Shown here: in pieces, positions 35,001-45,494 of the stretch
Numbering within the stretch: position 1 is the first letter of the stretch
Layout of the letters: every line of letters begins with the position of its first letter
Assembly (NCBI RefSeq): GCF_051622035.1
Contig: NC_135361.1
Coordinates: 7,507,001 to 7,571,000 of the forward strand
DNA from: Arctopsyche grandis
Taxonomy: Eukaryota > Arthropoda > Insecta > Trichoptera > Hydropsychidae
Reading direction: 5' to 3'
DNA: 64,000 bases
Position numbers and translations under genes: made by a program
Notes under the pieces: model-generated
Told to the model about the DNA's origin: nothing
Databases searched by the model: none
The model's input: the letters and a program-made list of their open reading frames with translations, nothing else

Positions 35001-36663
35001 AATTCGTATGATAGCGACTTTTAATATTATATATGAGTCCATTTTTATTCATTTCGAGAAACATCTCGCAACACATTAAATATAACGTTTTGCATTTTAC
35101 AATATTTATTTATGCTGCTTTTCCGAGATTCTGGACATGTTGAATTAAAAGAAATGATAAAAATTCGTGATATAAATCAAACAGAAGTAGTATTTTTGGA
35201 ACAGAAAATTGGATTTCCGCCACTTTTAAATAATACGGCTCATATGTATATACATACATAATTTGAATATATATACATAAATGAGTAAATTATAAATGTT
35301 AATATTACTATTACGACGAATATTTTCACTTTCTGAAAGAAGTTCATAATTAATATAAGTATAAATTTTGATTAATAATCAAAAAACTTTTCGATTTTGG
35401 TCAGTAAATGCACTAAGCATTGAGCCAAATATTATTATGTGTTGTGAATAAACTGTTATAAAACTCTTCAATATATTACGAAAAAATAAAATATAAAAAA
35501 CGAATATAAATCAATTTAGCATTTAACCTGTGCTGTGGCACAATACGGCCAAAATTTCGGTCGCCATTTTCCGGAGCGACGCCAGGTTTTCCCGGGGGAT
35601 TTCCATATACGGCCAAACTCTCTGTGTCTTCCTCGACCTCTTTTAGAATTTAATGTCGCTGTTTTTCCTCCACGTCATGCGTATTAACGTAACCCAAAGG
35701 AACACAGTGACCTAACCAACAATATTGAAATGATTTTCTACCTAACCAAAATGGTTTTCCAACAATACTTGAACTTCTGAACGAAAAAAGTTCGCAAAAA
35801 CTAATAAAATTGATATTTTCCGAGCGTACAAGTGCCTATAGGTAATATCCCCGTAGCCGGTGTGGACTTTCCGGGGCTCATTTCTGTCGACATTTGATGG
35901 GCTTTCATTACGTTGTGAAGAGGGCTTAGGTAGGTCCCTGTCCCTTTTGAAGTATTATGAGGGAAATGCGGGGAGCTTTTCGCACGCACTCGAAGGCTTC
36001 CGCGCGGCAGAGAGTGGACCCGGATGACAAAAACCGGAAGTTGATCCGCCAGGCAGCATTCATGAGACCGGAAGTGGCTCGAAATCCTCCCCTGTTGACA
36101 GACGGTAGCGAAAGTGACATTAGTGCAAACTGACCAGGAGCACTCCAAATCTACTATCTCTACGAAACTATATATAATATATTGAAATGACCTAAAATGA
36201 TGATGATTATATTAATTATTATTATTATTATTATTAGTGCAATCACACGGATATGCCATCTTTACGATGGTATGGATGATTGCCCTGACCTTTTCTTTTT
36301 TGTTTTCTTTATATTACCATGTGGTGCTCACTGTACTTGGAATATAAATATTTTAATTTATATTTGTATCTTTTTTGTCTCACTGTACTGATTTCTTTTA
36401 TATTTTATTCTGTATGTGTGCCAATTTAAATAATTAAAAAAATAAAAATAAAATTTAAACTTGCATTAATTTTTCACCTAACATAGAAATCAATACCAAC
36501 ATATATGTACATAATATAACATTATGCTACAATGTCATTTTTTGAAGAAAATGTCTGTCAGATGAGATCTAGCGGATGTAGAGTAAACTTCAGCACATTG
36601 CCAAACATGATCCATCATTTTCCTCAACATAATATCTAAACTTTTTGGAATCTCACAAATTCA
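35001..36663. other. Intergenic, nothing firmly recognised
   Basis: A GC-richer segment at 35530-36130 contains overlapping frames on the minus strand (35801-36148), none recognisable. An (ATT)n patch lies near 36205-36237. Confidence 0.3.
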
Positions 36664-36831
36664 GGAACACAAAATAAGCCCCAAAAAATCATCCGAGAAA
36701 TTTTCCCGCAACACGTTTCAGAGATATTGTCTTGCTCTCCACACTCGCCTGATTTATCAGCTTGCACTTTATTCCCGTGGGAATATTCAAAATGTGCATA
36801 TGTCAACGACTTTAAACTAGCCAAAAGTTGA
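36664..36831 (+). pseudogene. Mariner/Tc1-like transposase C-terminal fossil
   Basis: The frame ending at TGA 36829-36831 reads KIIREIFPQHVSEIL, then CSPHSPDLSACTLFPWEY and CAYVNDFKLAK. This matches the layout of the mariner-family C-terminus, where WPPxSPDLxxxDFFLWGYLK carries the third catalytic acidic residue. Here the position expected to be Asp (C-D-F-F-L-W) reads Thr (C-T-L-F-P-W), and no upstream DDE residues or inverted repeats are visible. Inactive relic. Confidence 0.6.
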
Positions 36832-37859
36832 AGTAAAGTATGCGAGTGGGAACTCCACGAATTTCAAAGATTATCTTAAGGAAAGTAATTGAAAATATTC
36901 AATAACTTGCTGAGCTCTTCTGAGTGACATCATCTCCAAAAATTACTTTGTGATATAATATAATGGTTTGATTTTATTTAACCAGTGAATTTTTTATTTT
37001 ATTTCAAATGTTAATCTTCAAGATGCTGATCGTCTAATTTCTTCCGTCCCACCCTGTTTATTCAAAAATATTTTTATATGATATAATTGAACTTGATTTG
37101 ATCACATGTTTTGAAAAGTGGTTGCGTCCGAAGCTGCTTTGACCTGTAATTGGAGACCGACTGAGATTTCAACGAAATGATCATCCTGAATAGAGGGCTG
37201 GAATCTATTATTCTCACATTTAAGCCGGTCAAACATTTTTCTGCTTGGCGGAAGCGGTCGTTCGACCGGAAATTGGCACAGTTCAAAACAACAAGGCTCC
37301 CACGTTTTTCAGGTGCTCTCTCACTTTTGCAATCCATTCGAGCCCTAGATCCTAAAAAGCGAGCTTTCTATTTCACTCCGTCATGAATTTAAAGCGGAAA
37401 ATTATACAGAATCCTTCCCAGAGAGGGTACAGATGGAAGAGAAGGAAGGGGCTGGTATCAGAACGCGTGTGAACTAACCTCATATACGTACATACCCGAG
37501 TAATCGAAACTCGAATAATTTATATTTAATTCCATCATCAAAATCACATTTTATTTATGTGAATGATATATGTTGTGAACATATCAAATAATAATCATAT
37601 AGTATAATATATCCCAATAAAATACAAACTGATGTATCTTCTCCATATACATATGTAATTTATACAGTCATGTCATCCAATTTCCGTAAAAATGTGTTTC
37701 TAACCAAAAATTCTTCCAATACATAATGCAAAAGCATTTATTTCAATCTAATGATATAAAAATATTTCTGGCAACCTGTTTTTTTTATCTTTATCTGTAC
37801 AAAAATAGTACTAGCACAAGTAACTTCATAGATAATATATGAACAAGTGAACGGATTAA
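36832..37859. other. Intergenic, nothing recognised
   Basis: Opposed 69- and 87-codon frames at 37074-37386 overlap each other antisense; neither is supported. Confidence 0.3.
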
Positions 37860-38400
37860 GGTCTATTCATACTATCACAGCAGTACAGCACATACCGGCA
37901 ACTGCACGTAGCCAGCACTACGAAAGTATTATTTGGTAAATTTTATATGGATACATTCATATATTTATGTATAACAGCGATACAGCAAGTAACAGAAGTA
38001 GTCCATAAAATCTATTCATACTATACAGCAGTAGATGTAACCGGAAAAAATCAAGCAAAACCGGCCATTCTTTGGCCACTGTGGAAGTATTCACACACGG
38101 CGTGACGTCATAGTAGCGAGTGCACGTGTACTAACAAAAGAACGCATGCGCTTATAAATATATTCGGAAATCATCGTCATTTTGTGACAACATTGACTCG
38201 ACGATACGATGCAAGCAATATTGTGCCTTATCGTCGCGCTCTATGATGTATGTATGTATGTATATGTAAGCCGATTTCGCCTTACACTTGTCTGAACTTG
38301 TCTGAACGTACCGAAAGTGCGTGCTGTATAGTATGAACAGTAAATGTCGTTTACGTGAGCTGCTGTGCTGTACTTTAATCATGAACTGTTGGGTTGTACG
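37860..38400. mobile_element. Possible MITE with CAGCA-rich inverted repeats
   Basis: TCTATTCATACTATCACAGC near 37863 and TCTATTCATACTATACAGCA near 38011 are direct repeats. Near 38322-38340 the other strand reads CTGTTCATACTATACAGCA, and near 38360-38385 TTCATGATTAAAGTACAGCA. This gives two nested pairs of inverted motifs about 310 and 520 bp apart. The exact ends and the TSD are not clear. Confidence 0.4.
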
Positions 38401-38429
38401 TATAGAGCTTTAAACTTAATGTATATTTG

Positions 38430-39070
38430 GAAACACTCTCATAAATTCCAACGCTCTAAAAGAATATGTGAAAGTAGACAAATTTATCTACCTATATAGG
38501 TGCTTTGATCACACAGAGAAGGATGATGCTTATCAGAAAACCGTAGGATAATAGAAATGGCTAAAACGGCGATGGTCAGTCTAATAAAAACATGGAAGAA
38601 CCACTCTATTGTGAAAAGAACGAAAATTTGTCTCTGTTCCCCTTTGCATTGTATAAAGTCGAGATATGGATCCTGGAAAAAGAAAGAAAGGGACATTCTA
38701 GATGCATTCGAAAATGTGCTGTTGGAGAACGATGCTGCGCATACCATGGATAACAAAACGCACGAACATCTCCATTCTCAAAGAGCTGGCAATATCAGAG
38801 AAACTCTTCACAACATGTAGGAAAAGGGTTCTTTCCTACTTTGGCCATATGGCCAGAAACAATGTGGAGAGTCTGGAGAGGCTGAGAGTCACCAAAACGC
38901 TGGAAGGAAGGCGAGTATAAGGACGGTCTCCCAAGAGATGGTCAGACCAAATCAAAGAACTGAATGCCTTCAACTTGGCACAGAACCGGCAGTAGTGAAG
39001 GCAGTCCATAAAATTCCTGACATCAATGACTACGACGCTCAGCATTGAGCAAACGAGGAAGAAGATTAAG
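38430..39070 (+). pseudogene. Decayed LINE RT C-terminal region (second RTE-like family)
   Basis: With frameshifts it reads KVDKFIYLYIG, then MAKTAMVSLIKTWKNHSI, ILDAFENVLLENDAAH, RIPWITKRTNISILKEL and YFGHMARNNVESLERLRV, ending RGRSPKRWSDQIKEL-like. This is the usual post-RT region of arthropod LINE polyproteins (Y-L-G, a row of Lys-rich helices, RIPWTxKRTN, FGHxxR, RSPxRWSDQI). It is a different family from the intact copies here. Several stops and shifts make it dead. Confidence 0.6.
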
Positions 39071-39677
39071 AAACACAATATCAATATTCCCACTGGATAT
39101 TCCCAGTGGAAACCCACTGGATGTACAGAGCTAAAATTGCAACGCTTTCAAACAATTTTTTTATAATTTTTTTAATTTTTAAAATATACCTATGTAAGAT
39201 CCATCATTGCCAAATAAATTCACACATTTTAAATAAACTTTCCATCTTGTTCCGGCTATGTTTCCGAGATTCGCGCGGTAAATATGGTTTTATCGTGATT
39301 TCCCACAGTTTGGGCCCCGGTTGAGTGGCGTTTTCCCCTTAAATTCCCGTCATTCCTGCGGGCTGGTCAAGGCTTCGTTGGGAATATTTTACCTTAAGAC
39401 TTCACCTTCAGACCCACTCGCTTTTGCACCAGCGATTTATGAACCCTGAGGGGCAAAGGTTCGGCCAAACTATTCCGAACATAGCCTTACTAACTCAGGT
39501 GAGTACGTTCTCGTAAGTATAACTTTGACTTGTACATATTTTAATTTCATTATGGATGCAACAGTAAGCTTTTAAATATTTTTTTTATATAATTAAAAAA
39601 AACTACAAACATGTCTACATACCATTACATATCGTTTGAGAGTTTTCCCTTGTCTCTTTTTTAAATTTAAGATCTTA
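39071..39677. other. Intergenic, with one strong isolated splice-donor-like site
   Basis: ACTCAG|GTGAGTACG near 39498 is a near-consensus 5' splice site at the end of a GC-richer stretch (39240-39500). It may mark an untranslated exon, but nothing pairs with it convincingly. Confidence 0.25.
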
Positions 39678-39909
39678 TCTAATATATGTATAATTTCGAA
39701 AGAGACTTTGTATGTAAGTCTGTATATACATACATATGTATCTTTGGTTAGGAATTTCGTAAAAAAGTAAAAAATTTATATGATGGAAAGTCAATTTTTT
39801 TCGATTCAAATAAATTTAATATAAAAACAAATGAATATTTAATATTAGATTCGCCATGTTTACGCTGTTTATATTACAAATACTGAGCGAAGCCGGGTAA
39901 AACAACTAG
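39678..39909 (+). mobile_element. Complete non-autonomous Helitron (232 bp)
   Basis: It begins TCTAATATATGTATAATTTC after an A and ends CGAAGCCGGGTAAAACAACTAG before a T. That gives 5'-TC, a GC-rich 3' hairpin region and a CTAG terminus, with insertion between A and T and no TSD. The interior carries CGAAAGAGACTTTGTATGT and TCGATTCAAATAAATTTAAT, both found in the other copies (22740, 43340, 43520, 59698). Confidence 0.75.
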
Positions 39910-39929
39910 TTATTTATATATGTATGTAT

Positions 39930-41389
39930 ATACCTCATATCCCCTATTCCCATTGACTTACTAAAATGTGGCGGCCCCCCCCTAATTAATATCTTAGCTA
40001 GGCTTTTCAGCAAATGCATCCAGAACCAAGCTATACCAGAAGGATGGAATAACGCAACTATCATTTTAATACACAAAAAAGGCGACAAAAGCGATATCAA
40101 GAACTACCGACCCATTAGTCTACTTTCAGCGGTCTACAAGCTCTTCACGAAGGTTATTACAGAAAGGCTGAAGAATATCCTCGACGAGAACCAACCTGTA
40201 GAGCAGGCAGGGTTTAGGGCAAATTTCAGCACAATGGACCACCTCCAAGTAGTTGGCGAACTAATCGAGCGCGCCAACGAATATCAACGGCCATTGTGCC
40301 TAGGTTTCGTCGATTATGAGAAAGCCTTCGATACAGTTAGTCATAATGCAGTACTTAACGCTCTAAAAACACAGGGAGTGCCGGAACCCTATGTGGGACT
40401 GTTAGCTGCAATATATAAGAATGCCACAGCTTCGGTTAAAATTTTTTCAGGTACAGATAGATTTAGCATAGGAAAAGGAGTAAGACAAGGAGATACAATC
40501 TCGCCCAAGTTATTCAATGCGGTGCTTGAGGGAGTTTTCAGGAAATTGGATTGGGATACAGCCGGAGTAAGCATCAATGGTCGCTTTTTGAGTCACCTTC
40601 GGTTCGCAGACGATATAGTTTTAGTAGCTCGTGATTCAGCTGACCTACTTATCAGACTAACACAGCTGGACAGGGAAAGTAGAAAAGTAGGATTAAAAAT
40701 TAACGTAGATAAGACTAAACTAATGTTCAATAGTTATTGCATGCCTGATAGCATCCCCTTAGATGATAAACCAGTAGAAGTAGTAAATAATTATTTATAT
40801 TTAGGTCAAATAATTGACATGTCTGGTAGTAAAAATGAAGAGATAAAGAGACGTATGAAATTAGGGTGGAGTGCATTTGGACGGATGAATGCTGTTTTTA
40901 AATCAAAAATGCCACTCTGCCTGAAGAAAAGGATCTTTGATCAATGCGTTTTGCCAGTGATGACGTATGGATGTGAAACTTGGACACTGAACGCCAAGAT
41001 GCAAAATAAAATCCAATGCACTCAAAGAAGTATGGAACGCTGTATGCTTGGCATAACGAGGAAAGACAGGAAGCGGAACACGTGGGTGAGAAATATGACA
41101 AGGGTAGTGGACATAGTGGATAGAGTGAAGAGATTGAAATGGCAATGGGCGGGTCACGTAGCTAGGAGGATGGACGAAAGGTGGACAAAAGAAGTGCTTG
41201 AATGGTACCCGAGAGAAGGCAAAAGAGTAAAAGGAAGACCGCAAGGAAGATGGGTGAACGAAATTAGGAAAATGTGCGGAATGAGATGGATGAGTGTTGC
41301 GCAAAACAGAGACGAGTGGAAGCGTGTTGGAGAGGCCTTCATCCAGCAGTGGATGGCGAATGGCTGTAAATGATGATGATACCTCATAT
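39930..41389 (+). mobile_element. 5'-truncated RTE LINE, copy 4, with 11-bp TSD
   Basis: Insertion 39941-41378 is flanked by perfect ATACCTCATAT at 39930-39940 and 41379-41389. LINE sequence starts at 39946; the preceding CCCCT (39941-39945) does not match the other copies and may be untemplated. It inserted only 21 bases from the end of the Helitron. From 39946 the frame is open to the TAA/TGA region at 41373. Confidence 0.92.
39946..41373 (+). pseudogene. RTE ORF remnant (RT domain and C-terminus only)
   Basis: The frame lacks the first half of the protein (the whole endonuclease and the start of the RT). It opens at [10 protein letters not shown] and remains uninterrupted for 475 codons to the natural stop. 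[20 protein letters not shown] and FADDIVLVA are intact. From the internal Met at 40234 onward the translation appears identical to copy 2, including the LKTQG, RKLDWDT and KMQNKIQ markers. It has no promoter or start of its own and is a young dead-on-arrival copy. Confidence 0.9.
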
Positions 41390-41835
41390 TATTAGGCGTA
41401 TTAAATTATACGAGTATATACACATGTTCATATATATTTTAACCAAAAATAGAAATGTAACAGATGCTATGCCTATCGTAAGAGAGATAATACGATATAA
41501 ACTTATCTAAAGCTTATTCATATCACTACCATTATTCATATGTACATATGTATGTATATACATACATATATAAACCGTTTGATCACACATGTCGTTGGCC
41601 ATTCTATTTATCTACATATAAATATTGATTCATCATTTATAATATTGAAATCAATTAATAGGTATTCCGTGTAAATTTAATATATTACTTTATTCCGCCA
41701 AATACTACATATAATTAAAATTTCTATTATCAACACATGTGTACATATATATGTATGTATGTAGGATTCAATTCATGAAAGGGACATGTGGTACAGACCA
41801 ATATTTTTTTTACTTGTTGCACTGTAATGAACTGT
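41390..41835. other. Intergenic, nothing recognised
   Basis: AT-rich with CATATGTACATATGTATG microsatellite patches near 41540 and 41745. Confidence 0.3.
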
Positions 41836-41979
41836 CATTGGTAGCGTTAAACTAGCGGTATTTGATAGATCTGTCAAATACCGCAGATCGTACGCATGAG
41901 TAATAGCGTTCGAACACGCGGTATTTGATAGATCTATCAAATACCGCGGTAGATACCGCTAGTGTTAACGCTACCAATG
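41836..41979. mobile_element. Hairpin MITE 1 with a perfect 30-bp internal palindrome
   Basis: Outer arms: CATTGGTAGCGTTAA at 41836-41850 and TTAACGCTACCAATG at 41965-41979, extended by (A)CTAGCGGTAT/ATACCGCTAG. Inside are two tandem palindromes, 41855-41884 (one mismatch) and 41918-41947 (perfect; half-site GCGGTATTTGATAGA). The whole 144-bp segment can fold on itself. Confidence 0.75.
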
Positions 41980-42109
41980 GCGCCGTCTACACACACGATA
42001 TTTCCATATCCAGTTCACATATTGCAACCTGTGGTTGCTATTTAGAAACTGGATATGGAAAATATTCCAAATATCGTTAGTAGATATCGTGTGAGTGGAC
42101 GGCGTCATT
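41976..42109. mobile_element. Hairpin MITE 2, abutting MITE 1
   Basis: Outer arms AATGGCGCCGTCTACAC and GTGGACGGCGTCATT frame inner arms ATTTCCATATCCAGTT (42000-42015) and AACTGGATATGGAAAAT (42047-42063), plus a small central GCAACC/GGTTGC stem. The inner part matches the hairpin at 42825-42954, so the two are one family. Its left arm overlaps the right end of MITE 1 by four bases. Confidence 0.75.
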
Positions 42110-42824
42110 CGGCCGAAGCGTTACGCAGCATACCAACTTAATAATTTATAAATACACACTTTTGTTATATAACATATATATGTTACAGTCGAAATGTTTC
42201 TTCCATTTGTAATATATTTTGACTATTTGGAATATATTCCATCTAACCTGGTGCCGACTACCGTTATAGGCGGCGTTTCTATCTTTATATTTTTATTCTC
42301 ATGATTAGATCAAATTGGGGAGAGGCCTGATAAATACATTAAAGAGTAAAATAATTGATGAATTTGGAATTAATCAAAATAATAAGAGGAAAAATATAAT
42401 AATATAGTTTGATCTTATTCAATTAATGGTAATCTTATGAAATAGGGTATTTATTTAATTATATTTTCTGAATGATCATAATAAAAAACTTTTATAAAAT
42501 ATTAATATTTAGATTATTTCTAGTTTGATTTTTTTTAATAGATAAATGCCGCAGTCAGCATTTTTTTAAGGGGAGGGGTTGAAACACAGATACGCTCCCC
42601 CCCCCCCCTTCCCCCAAATGGTTAAAAAAATGAAAAATTTTATAAAGTTTTTTCGTTCTTAAAATTTTCGGGAAATTATGGTTAGAGTATATAAATATTA
42701 GGGAAATATTGATATTTTATATTATTATAAATAAAAAATGTATATATTTATTGCTAAATATTTATTGTTTTTTGATCCATTGTGTCCATGTAAAATCGTA
42801 CCGATTATATCACACTTTCTTTTT
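42110..42824. other. Intergenic, nothing recognised
   Basis: AT-rich with a poly-C run at 42598-42609 and no gene. Confidence 0.35.
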
Positions 42825-42954
42825 GGGGCCGTCGACACCAACAATATTACTTACAATATTTTCCATATCCAGTTCCCATACAGTCAACTGTGGTGGCTAT
42901 TTAGGAACTGAATATGGAAAATATTGTAAGTAATATTGTTGGTGTCGACGGCTC
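42825..42954. mobile_element. Hairpin MITE 3
   Basis: 130 bp with arms of about 51 bases that pair almost perfectly (outer GCCGTCGACACC/GGTGTCGACGGC, inner TTTTCCATATCCAGTTC/GAACTGAATATGGAAAA), leaving a short loop. It has the same inner sequence as the hairpin at 41976-42109 but different outer arms. Confidence 0.75.
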
Positions 42955-43339
42955 CGTTCAATTATTTTTAAAAATAACAACCAACATATATGTAGATGTT
43001 TTTCTAATAGTTCTGATAGATATTTCGCATAATAAAAATGTATCAATAAGGTCTTTTTTTAGTTTGCCATAGGCCCGGAATTATTTTTCCCAGGGCCCGA
43101 AATGTAATAGCTGATGTAAATCATAAACTTTTAATTTAACTTTTTGTCATTCAATATTTTGTAGGTATAATTTATTTATGAATTTGTACATACATACATG
43201 AAACCAAAAAAAAGTCGAAAGAAGACCCTTTTTTTTTGATCTTTCGTCTTAAGATGTTTCGATTTTCGATGTTTGCCTTCCGATATTTGGTTTTTCATGC
43301 ATTTCTAATTCATTTCTAATATTCATTTGTTTTTTTTAA

Positions 43340-43463
43340 TAAATTTATTTGAATCGAAAAAAAAATTCAACCAATCGAATCGTCATAGAAACTGACTTGT
43401 TTTCGATTTCCAACCCACTATAGTTACAAACTTACAAAGTCTCTTTCGAAATTATATATTAGA
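43340..43463 (-). mobile_element. Helitron 5'-end fragment
   Basis: On the minus strand it starts TCTAATATATAATTTCGAA at 43463, after an A, and continues through GAGACTTTGTAAG and the TTCGATT...AAATAAATTT segment of the Helitron family. No 3' hairpin follows. Confidence 0.6.
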
Positions 43464-43519
43464 TGTATTATATATTATACCAAAATCCGGTGACTCCCCC
43501 GGCGCCCCCGTCCCCCGTC

Positions 43520-43624
43520 CCCATATCGTCATGGAAATTTTGACTTGTTTTCGGAGTTCCCAACCATTTTTCAACCAAAAATATTTACTAACATACAAAG
43601 TCTCTTTCGAAATTATATATTAGA
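43520..43624 (-). mobile_element. Second Helitron 5'-end fragment
   Basis: Begins with the same 5' sequence at 43624 (minus strand), after an A, and shares CGAAAGAGACTTTGTATG and the AAAACAAGTC segment. Lying beside the fragment at 43340-43463 in the same orientation, it may reflect a tandem or read-through Helitron. Confidence 0.55.
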
Positions 43625-43771
43625 TTTGCGAAACCGGAGCCGGAGACGGAATCGGACTCTCGTATTTTTTATCGGTAAACTTTAGAGCCGTATTTTTTTC
43701 AATCATTCAACTGCCTTTATTTATGGGAAAGATTTATAATAAACGAAAACCAGAGACAATATTTACGCTCA

Positions 43772-43803
43772 AGTGTGACCAGTGTGCAAATCGGATACTT
43801 TTC
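43772..43803 (+). promoter_or_regulatory. Motif-1-like site and TOP-like start of the snoRNA host gene
   Basis: AGTGTGACCA at 43772-43781 is the reverse complement of the Drosophila core-promoter Motif 1 (YGGTCACACTR), typical of TATA-less housekeeping and ribosomal promoters. About 17 bases downstream, CTTTTC at 43798-43803 fits a 5'-terminal oligopyrimidine start. Assignment of the start site is inference. Confidence 0.5.
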
Positions 43804-44636
43804 GACAGTGGCTACACTGACTGAGAAGCGAGGTACCGCACGAACGTGTCTCCATCGTCCACTTCAACTCCGGCTCCCGCTAGCGACGGATGCAAATCCG
43901 CTCGCATCTAGCTCAAGGTAAGCTTTCTTCCAACGAACCACCTCTTGAGGTCTTCCATCCCTTCATCGCCATTCAACGAAACCCTATTCGCTGCATCCCA
44001 GCATTCCCACACCAATTTATATTCTCGCGTAATCGGCACATAACCTAAAAATCCTGCACCCACGTGCGCGGCAAAACCAACTCGTCACCAATAATCTTTC
44101 TTTTGCTTAACTCGGGAGCATCCGTAGATATTTTACAAAGCATTCATTTAGTTTTGGCATCTTATTTCGGTTATTGAGTCATTATTAACAGTTCACCGGC
44201 CGGCACGTTAATTGGCATAATTGACCGTTAGATCGTGAATAACCGTCGACGCAAATTTGCGCCTTTCGTTACCAACATGTCTTTACTATTAAAAAATGCG
44301 TTATTTTACCGATTTATATATTTTTACTACTTTTAATTGTTCTTCATGTCGTTTTTCCGTGATATTTCAACAAATTAGTCATTCATTTCGCCCACTAATT
44401 GAATTTGGATCGATTTTTTTGCTTTTGGCTCCGCATGGCTTTATATGAAAACGAATTAGGTTAGGTTTTTTATCCATGTGAATAAATTTTCTCATGCGTC
44501 ATGTTTTGTCTTCAATTGAATGAATTCCTCAAAGATACGGATGGTTTTATTAACTATTTCATACCAAAATGCGAGGAAATGAATTATTTTTCTAAAATAT
44601 ACCTACACGTGTGGCGTTCATAACCTCAAATCTAAA

Positions 44637-44704
44637 ATTCCATGATGTAATTTTACCGCCCCAGTCTGAACTAATGTGAATGACTGGTAATATTCTGATG
44701 ATGA
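44637..44704 (+). ncRNA. C/D box snoRNA U31 (SNORD31-like), copy a
   Basis: C-like box ATGATGT (44642-44648), D' box CTGA (44666-44669), a C'-like TGTGAATGA, and D box CTGA (44695-44698). The guide TACCGCCCCAGT directly before D' is perfectly complementary to ACTGGGGCGGTA, the P-loop segment of 28S rRNA. Counting five bases from D' selects the second G of GGGG, the position methylated by U31 in vertebrates and snR67 in yeast. It lies about 70 bases before the exon 2 acceptor. Confidence 0.85.
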
Positions 44705-44913
44705 TTAATAATACAAATTATATCAATACCTACGAATTCCAGTATCTAAATCTTTTTATTTTTTATTTATTATAGAATTCAAAATGATTAAATCGAAGAA
44801 AGTTCATCAGGGCGTGGTTTTTCCACATGGCTGAAGCATGGAAATGATAATATACAACACTTGAAATGTGCTAATGTAAGTATTTCTTAAAATAATGATT
44901 TATTTTATTATAA

Positions 44914-44980
44914 TTTATATGATGTTATTTAAACCGCCCCAGTCTGAAGACACGTGTTGACTGGTTTTGATCTGATATAT
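44914..44980 (+). ncRNA. C/D box snoRNA U31 (SNORD31-like), copy b
   Basis: Paralogue of the preceding snoRNA in the next intron. C-like box ATGATGT (44919-44925), guide ACCGCCCCAGT (ending 44943), D' CTGA (44944-44947), D CTGA (44972-44975). It targets the same 28S P-loop G. The region around C' and D has diverged between the two copies while the guide has not. Confidence 0.85.
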
Positions 44981-45132
44981 GTAAAATTTTCAAAACTGTT
45001 TTTAAAATTATATACATTTGCTTGATATTCCGTATTTAATTTTTCAGATGAATCAAAATGTCTTGATATTGACCTATCTCATCATTAGTCACCGGAGCCT
45101 GAGGGGGCCGTGTATTGTTCAAAGGTTGTAAA

Positions 45133-45162
45133 TGCATTGTTAAAGGTTTGCCGAACAATGCA
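45133..45162 (+). other. 9-bp perfect hairpin in exon 3 of the host gene
   Basis: TGCATTGTT (45133-45141) pairs with AACAATGCA (45154-45162) around a 12-base loop. It sits inside the longest exon. It may be an exonic structure or part of an unrecognised small RNA. Confidence 0.5.
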
Positions 45163-45268
45163 TAGCACTGACTGTCCTACCTCTACTCATCATATGACTT
45201 GATTTTGAATAAAAATGCAGGTAATTAAAATCCTTGTAAACATGGAAATATTCTGAAATATATCATAT

Positions 45269-45340
45269 TTAAAATGATGACTCAAACTAATTAACAAGCA
45301 TATGCCTGAAGTATCGTGTTGCAACTTTTAGCTGATAATT
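45269..45340 (+). ncRNA. C/D box snoRNA U27 (SNORD27-like)
   Basis: Consensus C box ATGATGA (45274-45280), D' CTGA (45306-45309) and D CTGA (45332-45335). The guide ACAAGCATATGC before D' complements GCATATGCTTGT near the 5' end of 18S rRNA. The fifth base from D' selects the A at human numbering 27, the known U27 target (I counted this along the conserved 18S start). It lies in intron 3, about 70 bases before the exon 4 acceptor. Confidence 0.88.
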
Positions 45341-45494
45341 TCAATCATGCTCTTTGCATTTTGCTTGGTAATGAACAAATTTTAATTATTTCTCTTTTTT
45401 CCAGTGTATGAAGTATCTTTCGGTGATGGCGAATCAAATAACGTGATTTTCATGAGGTAATTCCATTGATTTTTTATTATATTATTTAATCTAA

